Shown here piece by piece: positions 32,056 through 35,487 of a DNA stretch of 35,487 nucleotides (the first letter of the stretch is position 1; every line of letters begins with the position of its first letter). The DNA is taken from NCBI GenBank assembly GCA_011250595.1, contig JAANMP010000052.1, positions 1-35,487 on the forward strand, written 5' to 3'. The DNA is from Bacillus sp. MM2020_1 (GTDB lineage Bacteria; Bacillota; Bacilli; Bacillales; Cytobacillaceae). The notes under the pieces were generated by a model. That model saw only the letters and a program-made list of their open reading frames with translations. It ran no database searches and was not told where the DNA came from. The position numbers and the translations under genes are program-made.

Positions 32056-32190
32056 ATGGATATAGACAGTAAAAAAAGAAATATCTCTCCTTTAGATGGC
32101 TCAAACGTTGGGAGGTCTGTTAAAGACAAGATGACCACTTCCTTCTTACTTAGATTAGAATTTCGGGATCAATTTCAAAATGTTCAGTGA
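32056..32190 (+). CDS. Small ORF, possibly truncated protein
   Basis: 44 residues from ATG 32056, containing SPLDGSNVGRSVKDKM and then SFLLRLEFRDQ before it stops. It looks more like coding sequence than chance, but the ribosome site is weak (AAAGAAAA) and the last 41 bases overlap the 3' end of the minus-strand gene 32150-32587. It may be the front of a longer protein that has lost its C-terminus. Confidence 0.3.
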   Translation: MDIDSKKRNISPLDGSNVGRSVKDKMTTSFLLRLEFRDQFQNVQ

Positions 32191-32587
32191 CAATCCAGCG
32201 AAATTGTGTAAAGACTTTTTCTAAATCAGGCAATGTAGGTTCGTGTTTAGGGACTCCAAAAATAGGTCCTGTTATATTAAAGCTAAACCTGCCCGGTCCT
32301 AAAAAAATACCTGACACATTTGTCTGGTCGCTTATCAATAATATGGCTAAAAGGATATCTCCAATGTCCAATAACAAACTCAATGTTTTGTTTCCTGATT
32401 TACCCTCTAACCGACCTATTCCTGTTAGCGGTCCCCCAACAGATAGGGAAAATCCACCGGGTTCAATAATAAGTCTAACAACTGTCACTTGACCGGTTAA
32501 TAATAAAAATGCCGTCATTATATCAATCGTCCGTTGGATGGAAATAACTGTTTGTAGGCTTTTTTCTAAGTCGCAACTACTTTTCAA
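32150..32587 (-). CDS. Unknown protein with an internal tandem duplication
   Basis: 145 residues from a TTG start; the ribosome site is weak (AGGTTG about 12 bases upstream on the minus strand), so the start is uncertain. It contains two aligned copies of about 40 residues: the first includes EPGGFSLSVGGPLTGIG and the second GPGRFSFNITGPIFGVP, each preceded by a hydrophobic segment with IDIMTAFLLLTGQ or GDILLAILLISDQ. The pattern D-I-x3-A-x-LL-x4-Q and PG-x-FS-x4-GP-x2-G is shared. I do not recognise the family. The opposite-strand frame here is less protein-like. Confidence 0.6.
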   Translation of the reverse strand: MKSSCDLEKSLQTVISIQRTIDIMTAFLLLTGQVTVVRLIIEPGGFSLSVGGPLTGIGRLEGKSGNKTLSLLLDIGDILLAILLISDQTNVSGIFLGPGRFSFNITGPIFGVPKHEPTLPDLEKVFTQFRWIVTEHFEIDPEILI

Positions 32588-32713
32588 CGATTTTCACAAC
32601 CTACTCAACTTAAACTCTTCCTGTAAATCGTGCTTGATGGGGGCAGAAATCTGTGCAGCTAGGGATATCTTTTGTATATTATGATATTCCCGGAAGGATG
32701 CTCCTCATTTTAC

Positions 32714-32750
32714 AAAAATAAAGCCCATCACAACCGTGATGGGCTTTATT
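32714..32750 (-). terminator. Terminator of the first small paralogous gene
   Basis: AATAAAGCCCATCAC (32717-32731) and GTGATGGGCTTTATT (32736-32750) form a perfect 15-bp stem with a 4-base loop. The A-run at 32714-32718 gives the T-run on the minus strand. Confidence 0.88.
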
Positions 32751-32768
32751 GGCATTTCTAATGCTTGC

Positions 32769-32933
32769 TTATGACTGGACAGGTTTATCAAGCGCGAAGT
32801 CTGAAATGGGCAATGTAATAATCTTACCGCCTATTTGAACATGAACGGTATCGTTGAAAATGGCTTTCACAATTCCCTTTAAGGAGATGGTTGAATTGAC
32901 AGAAACTTTTTTGGATTCAGATTGGTTTGCCAC
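32769..32933 (-). CDS. Small 54-aa protein, paralogue 1
   Basis: 54 residues from a GTG start (minus strand 32933-32931), with AAAGG about 10 bases upstream. It begins MANQSESKKVSVNST and contains a conserved core ISLKGIVKAIFNDTVHVQIG followed by GKIITLP, then an acidic-polar tail. It is nearly identical in that core to the gene at 35298-35459, which supports it being a real gene. The alternating pattern suggests a small beta barrel or SH3-like fold, which is only a guess. No family name is known to me. A strong terminator follows. Confidence 0.75.
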   Translation of the reverse strand: MANQSESKKVSVNSTISLKGIVKAIFNDTVHVQIGGKIITLPISDFALDKPVQS

Positions 32934-32974
32934 ATGATCAACGCCTTTCGAAAATTGATAGAAGGGTAGAAGCT

Positions 32975-33127
32975 TTGAACAGTAAAATCAATAAAGATAC
33001 ATTAGTTATTCGAAAAAGATATAATAAACTCCTGCAAAAGCAAAGGAATTTTTATAAAAAAATCGGTCATGTTCAGATCCATCTATTTTGCAAAGGGGTG
33101 TTAAACAATAATAGAGAGTTAACATGA
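32975..33127 (+). CDS. Possible small basic coiled-coil protein
   Basis: 50 residues if started at TTG 32975, which has AGAAGGG eight bases upstream. The content is a strongly basic amphipathic helix (KINKDTLVIRKRYNKLLQKQ). A longer frame from 32927 would run over the start of the opposite-strand 54-aa gene. It ends just before the first TetR-type operator. It is unsupported by any family, so confidence is low. Confidence 0.3.
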   Translation: MNSKINKDTLVIRKRYNKLLQKQRNFYKKIGHVQIHLFCKGVLNNNRELT

Positions 33128-33138
33128 ACCGTAGTTCA
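33125..33138 (+). promoter_or_regulatory. Operator 1 upstream of the tetR-type gene
   Basis: TGAACCGTAGTTCA is an inverted repeat (TGAAC/GTTCA, 4-base centre) and shares its form with the second site at 33176. Confidence 0.65.
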
Positions 33139-33175
33139 AGTATCTCATTATTGAAGTGGTCTGTCAACAAAAACA

Positions 33176-33211
33176 TGAACTGTGGTTCAAATTTTAAAAT
33201 CGTGGTATGAT
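33176..33211 (+). promoter_or_regulatory. Operator 2 and promoter of the tetR-type gene
   Basis: TGAACTGTGGTTCA (33176-33189) repeats operator 1, centred 51 bases downstream of it. An extended -10, TGG-TATGAT (33203-33211), lies just after, so the operator covers the -35 region. This arrangement predicts autorepression. Confidence 0.65.
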
Positions 33212-33228
33212 ATATATGAGGTGATAAA

Positions 33229-33894
33229 ATGCCAGACCATGATGACTTAATGATTGGTGAATTTCCCTTTCTTCCAAAACAGGAACGGGCGCAGCAAAAA
33301 AGAAATGCATTACTTGAAAGTGGACAGACTTTGTTTATTTCCAAGGGGTATGAGCAAACTACAGCTAAGGAAATTGCTGCCCATGCAGGGGTTGCTACTG
33401 GTACCTTTTATCGATATTTTTCAGATAAACGTCAACTTTTAATGTCATTATTAGAGGATAAATTAGACAAGTTATTGCCGCCTGAACCGAACTGGGTTTC
33501 TTGTGATCCTGTCTCATTATTATCATCGCTTTTAGAAGCCCATAATAAACGCCTTAATGAGTTAGGGATACAGCGTGTGTTGCCTGAGCTAGTGTTGAAA
33601 GATCCTAGTGTTGCTGAATTTTTGGGTGAGGCACGAAGGAAAATTCATTCGAGAATTTTATTAGGGCTAAAACAAGCGGAGGAAAAAGGATTGACCTGGG
33701 AAGATCTAGATTTAGAAACTGTCTCGTGGGCAATTTTAGTCATAGTGGAAAATGGTCATGGGAAAGAGGGACAAACTGGCAAAAGAGCGGATTTTCTAGA
33801 AATTTCAAAAGTAATTTGCCGGATGGTTTTTCCACCGGATGTCCTGCAGCAATTGCAAAATACGGATGAAACAAATAATCGAAATAACAGCTAG
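33229..33894 (+). CDS. TetR/AcrR-family transcriptional regulator
   Basis: 221 residues. The N-terminal DNA-binding domain (about residues 20-66) reads QKRNALLESGQTLFISKGYE, then TTAKEIAAHAGVATGTFYRY and FSDKRQLL, the standard TetR helix-turn-helix. The C-terminal ligand/dimer domain is divergent, as usual, so the effector is unknown. It starts at ATG 33229 with GAGGTG upstream. Two matching operators precede it, and the alarmone synthetase gene follows after 14 bases, so both are probably in one self-regulated operon. Confidence 0.93.
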   Translation: MPDHDDLMIGEFPFLPKQERAQQKRNALLESGQTLFISKGYEQTTAKEIAAHAGVATGTFYRYFSDKRQLLMSLLEDKLDKLLPPEPNWVSCDPVSLLSSLLEAHNKRLNELGIQRVLPELVLKDPSVAEFLGEARRKIHSRILLGLKQAEEKGLTWEDLDLETVSWAILVIVENGHGKEGQTGKRADFLEISKVICRMVFPPDVLQQLQNTDETNNRNNS

Positions 33895-33908
33895 AGAGGA
33901 AGTAACTG

Positions 33909-34649
33909 GTGAACTTTGAACATAGTATTGACATGAAAGAACTTAAAGCTCTTAAGGTTGAACTGACGAGGTTTATGATGGCTTATAAGTTTGCGTTAGA
34001 CGAAATGAACACTAAAATTAACATTCTTAAAGAAGAGTTTAATTATATTCATGATTATAATCCAATAGAACACGTAAAATCACGGTTGAAATCACCAGAA
34101 AGTATATTAAAGAAAGTCTATCGGAAAGGCTATGACTTTTCTTTACCAGTCATTAAAGAAAAGATCAGAGATATTGCTGGTATTAGGATTACATGTTCCT
34201 TTATTTCAGATATATATAAATTAAGTAAGATGCTCGATAATCAAAAAGACATACGAGTGGTTGATTATAAGGATTATATAAAAAATCCGAAGCCCAATGG
34301 TTATCAGAGCCTTCATTTAATTTTAGAAATACCGATCTTTATGTCTGACCGTGTGGAAACAACGAATGTAGAGGTACAAATTCGGACAATTGCGATGGAT
34401 TTCTGGGCAAGCTTAGAACACAAAATCTATTATAAATATAACAAGGAAATTCCCGGACATATGATAGATGAATTAAAAGAAGCTGCCACAATGGCAGCAG
34501 ATCTTGATCAGAAAATGGAAAGGCTTCACAAAGACATAATAGAGATCAAGCATGCAAATCAAGAAGAGGACGGAGAGCACATGGTATTAACTATAGAAAA
34601 AGATAACATTCATATTCCATTCTTAGAACCACTCCGCCCTAAAAAGTAA
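33909..34649 (+). CDS. ywaC: Small alarmone synthetase ((p)ppGpp synthetase, YwaC/RelP-like)
   Basis: 246 residues from GTG 33909, eight bases after AGAGAGGAAG. It has a RelA/SpoT synthetase domain but no hydrolase or regulatory domains. Diagnostic segments are HDYNPIEHVKSRLKSPESIL, IRDIAGIRITCSFISDIYK, NPKPNGYQSLHLI and VEVQIRTIAMDFWASLEHK. The overall wording is closer to YwaC (RelP) than to YjbM (RelQ). It makes ppGpp/pppGpp from ATP and GDP/GTP. The last 35 residues after the helix are an extension not usual in the family. B. subtilis ywaC is induced by wall stress; here a TetR-type gene precedes it. Confidence 0.92.
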   Translation: MNFEHSIDMKELKALKVELTRFMMAYKFALDEMNTKINILKEEFNYIHDYNPIEHVKSRLKSPESILKKVYRKGYDFSLPVIKEKIRDIAGIRITCSFISDIYKLSKMLDNQKDIRVVDYKDYIKNPKPNGYQSLHLILEIPIFMSDRVETTNVEVQIRTIAMDFWASLEHKIYYKYNKEIPGHMIDELKEAATMAADLDQKMERLHKDIIEIKHANQEEDGEHMVLTIEKDNIHIPFLEPLRPKK

Positions 34650-34720
34650 AATTTTAAGAGGCGTATTTTAACTAGCATTTAACCTGTTAGTGTTTATTAA
34701 CTAAAGAAAGTGGTGTCGAT

Positions 34721-35197
34721 ATGATAAATGATCAGGTAAAAGATTTTATGGTGAAGGATGTTATTTCAGCTAGTCCAAGTACTTCGATTAAAGAGGTAAT
34801 GACAATGTTTGTTAGGGAAAAAATTGGTGGGCTACCGATTATCGATGAGAACGGTGTCCTTCGTGGAATTGTAACCGATGGAGACATTTTGCGGGCGATC
34901 AGTCCAGTAGATCGTCGGATTCATGATTATTTCTCTTTAATCACATATGTTGCAGAGGAAGGCTTGGAGGATCGTATAAGTGAATTGGCTGACAGGGAAG
35001 TCATTAGGATTGCAAAAACCCACGGAATCTTAACAGTCCATCCTGAGGATGAAATGAAAAAAGTTGTTTCGCTATTGTCTAAGCATCATTTTAAAAAACT
35101 ACCTGTTGTTGATAAGTCCAATCATGTAGTTGGAGTAATTAGCAGGGGAGATGTCATTCGTAGAATTCAAGAAACAATTATTAATGAATTGAACTGA
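34721..35197 (+). CDS. CBS-domain pair protein
   Basis: 158 residues made of two CBS domains (about 8-62 and 95-152), with the repeated patterns VREKIGGLPIIDENGVLRGI-type and LLSKHHFKKLPVVDKSNHVVG-type, each followed by a GD-x-(I/L)-R segment. Stand-alone CBS pairs bind adenosine nucleotides or c-di-AMP-like ligands and sense energy or signalling state. The partner protein is unknown. The ribosome site is weak (AGAAAGTGGTG). It follows the alarmone synthetase by 71 bases with no clear terminator, so it could share the transcript. Confidence 0.9.
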   Translation: MINDQVKDFMVKDVISASPSTSIKEVMTMFVREKIGGLPIIDENGVLRGIVTDGDILRAISPVDRRIHDYFSLITYVAEEGLEDRISELADREVIRIAKTHGILTVHPEDEMKKVVSLLSKHHFKKLPVVDKSNHVVGVISRGDVIRRIQETIINELN

Positions 35198-35209
35198 TTC
35201 TTTTATATA

Positions 35210-35248
35210 AAAATAATAAAAAGTCCTTCATTCTGAAATGAAGGACTT
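35210..35248 (-). terminator. Terminator of the second small paralogous gene (also after the CBS gene)
   Basis: AAGTCCTTCATT (35221-35232) and AATGAAGGACTT (35237-35248) form a perfect 12-bp stem. The A-rich stretch at 35210-35222 gives a good T-run on the minus strand. On the plus strand the T-run is short. Confidence 0.82.
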
Positions 35249-35297
35249 CTTTGGGAAAAATATAAAGTTGCAATTTCATATGCAAGAAATGACTAAA

Positions 35298-35459
35298 TTA
35301 TTGAATTGGCTTATCTAGCAGGAGCTCAGATGCGGGGAGCGTAATAATTTTCCCGCCTATTTGCACATGAACGGTATCGTTGAAAATGGCTTTTACAATT
35401 CCTTTTAAAGAAATGGTCGAATTAACAGATATTTTTTTCGCTTCAGCATTGTTTGCCAA
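35298..35459 (-). CDS. Small 53-aa protein, paralogue 2
   Basis: 53 residues from a TTG start (minus strand 35459-35457) with GAAGGGTG nine bases upstream. It begins MANNAEAKKISVNST and shares the core ISLKGIVKAIFNDTVHVQIG plus GKIITLP with the gene at 32769-32933; differences are mostly in the tail (ASELLLDKPIQ). Conservation of the reading frame through synonymous changes supports coding. Function unknown. Confidence 0.75.
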   Translation of the reverse strand: MANNAEAKKISVNSTISLKGIVKAIFNDTVHVQIGGKIITLPASELLLDKPIQ

Positions 35460-35487
35460 ATTAACCAACACCCTTCAAAATAGTTTT

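Noticed and set aside
32187..32492. Plus-strand 101-aa frame opposite the duplicated protein
   Set aside because: No ribosome site, and its Pro/Asn-rich composition looks like a shadow. The minus frame shows hydrophobic blocks with internal repeats.
1..35487. tRNA, rRNA, CRISPR arrays, insertion sequences or prophage genes
   Set aside because: I saw no tRNA-like cloverleaf, no regularly spaced repeats, no transposase or integrase and no phage structural genes.

Overview
The window is AT-rich DNA of a Bacillaceae-type Firmicute. The evidence is strong AGGAGG-like ribosome binding sites, frequent TTG/GTG starts, B. subtilis-type flagellar gene content (YviE/DUF6470, FlaG, FlhF, FlhG, SigD) and sigma-D promoters with the TAAA-N15-GCCGATAA pattern. 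The genus cannot be fixed from this window alone. About four fifths of it is a flagellar locus; the rest is housekeeping and stress genes.

Layout. 1-437 is the 3' end of a TPR protein, probably a glycosyltransferase. 762-5089 holds flaG, a DUF6470 gene and flgM-flgN-flgK-flgL. 5220-5837 is a PilZ (c-di-GMP receptor) protein. 6164-7066 is an unusual Myb/SANT-like coiled-coil protein. 7283-8025 is fliS-fliT. 8025-8470 is a long leader carrying a candidate c-di-GMP-I (GEMM) riboswitch followed by a strong terminator; after it come an unknown 104-aa gene (8472-8786) and a leaderless glucosaminidase-like wall hydrolase (8934-9617). 9772-25949 is one tight, all-plus-strand operon: flgB-flgC-fliE-fliF-fliG-fliH-fliI-fliJ-ylxF-fliO-fliP-fliQ-fliR-flhB-flhA-flhF-flhG-small membrane protein-sigD. 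Compared with the B. subtilis fla/che operon it lacks fliK, flgD, flgE, fliL, fliM, fliY and cheY (between ylxF and fliO) and cheB/A/W/C/D (between flhG and sigD). 26092-28308 is a PAS-GAF-GGDEF-EAL protein with its own sigma-D promoter.

From 28457 the content changes: ppaC (Mn-dependent pyrophosphatase), a coiled-coil protein and a HAD phosphatase on the minus strand, a small zinc-ribbon protein, tag (3-methyladenine glycosylase) and an internally duplicated 145-aa protein. A tetR-small alarmone synthetase pair and a CBS-pair protein follow. Two near-identical 53/54-aa minus-strand genes flank this last group.

How it works together. SigD is encoded at the end of the structural operon and FlgM restrains it until the hook is complete. 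SigD-type promoters then drive flaG, flgM-flgN-flgK-flgL, the PilZ gene, fliS-fliT and the GGDEF-EAL gene. The striking theme is c-di-GMP: a riboswitch, a PilZ effector and an EAL phosphodiesterase with a degenerate GNDEF domain lie within about 21 kb. This suggests a locally encoded c-di-GMP feedback loop that also reaches a flagellum-linked wall hydrolase. The riboswitch, the 104-aa gene and the leaderless hydrolase are the best candidates for an undescribed module.
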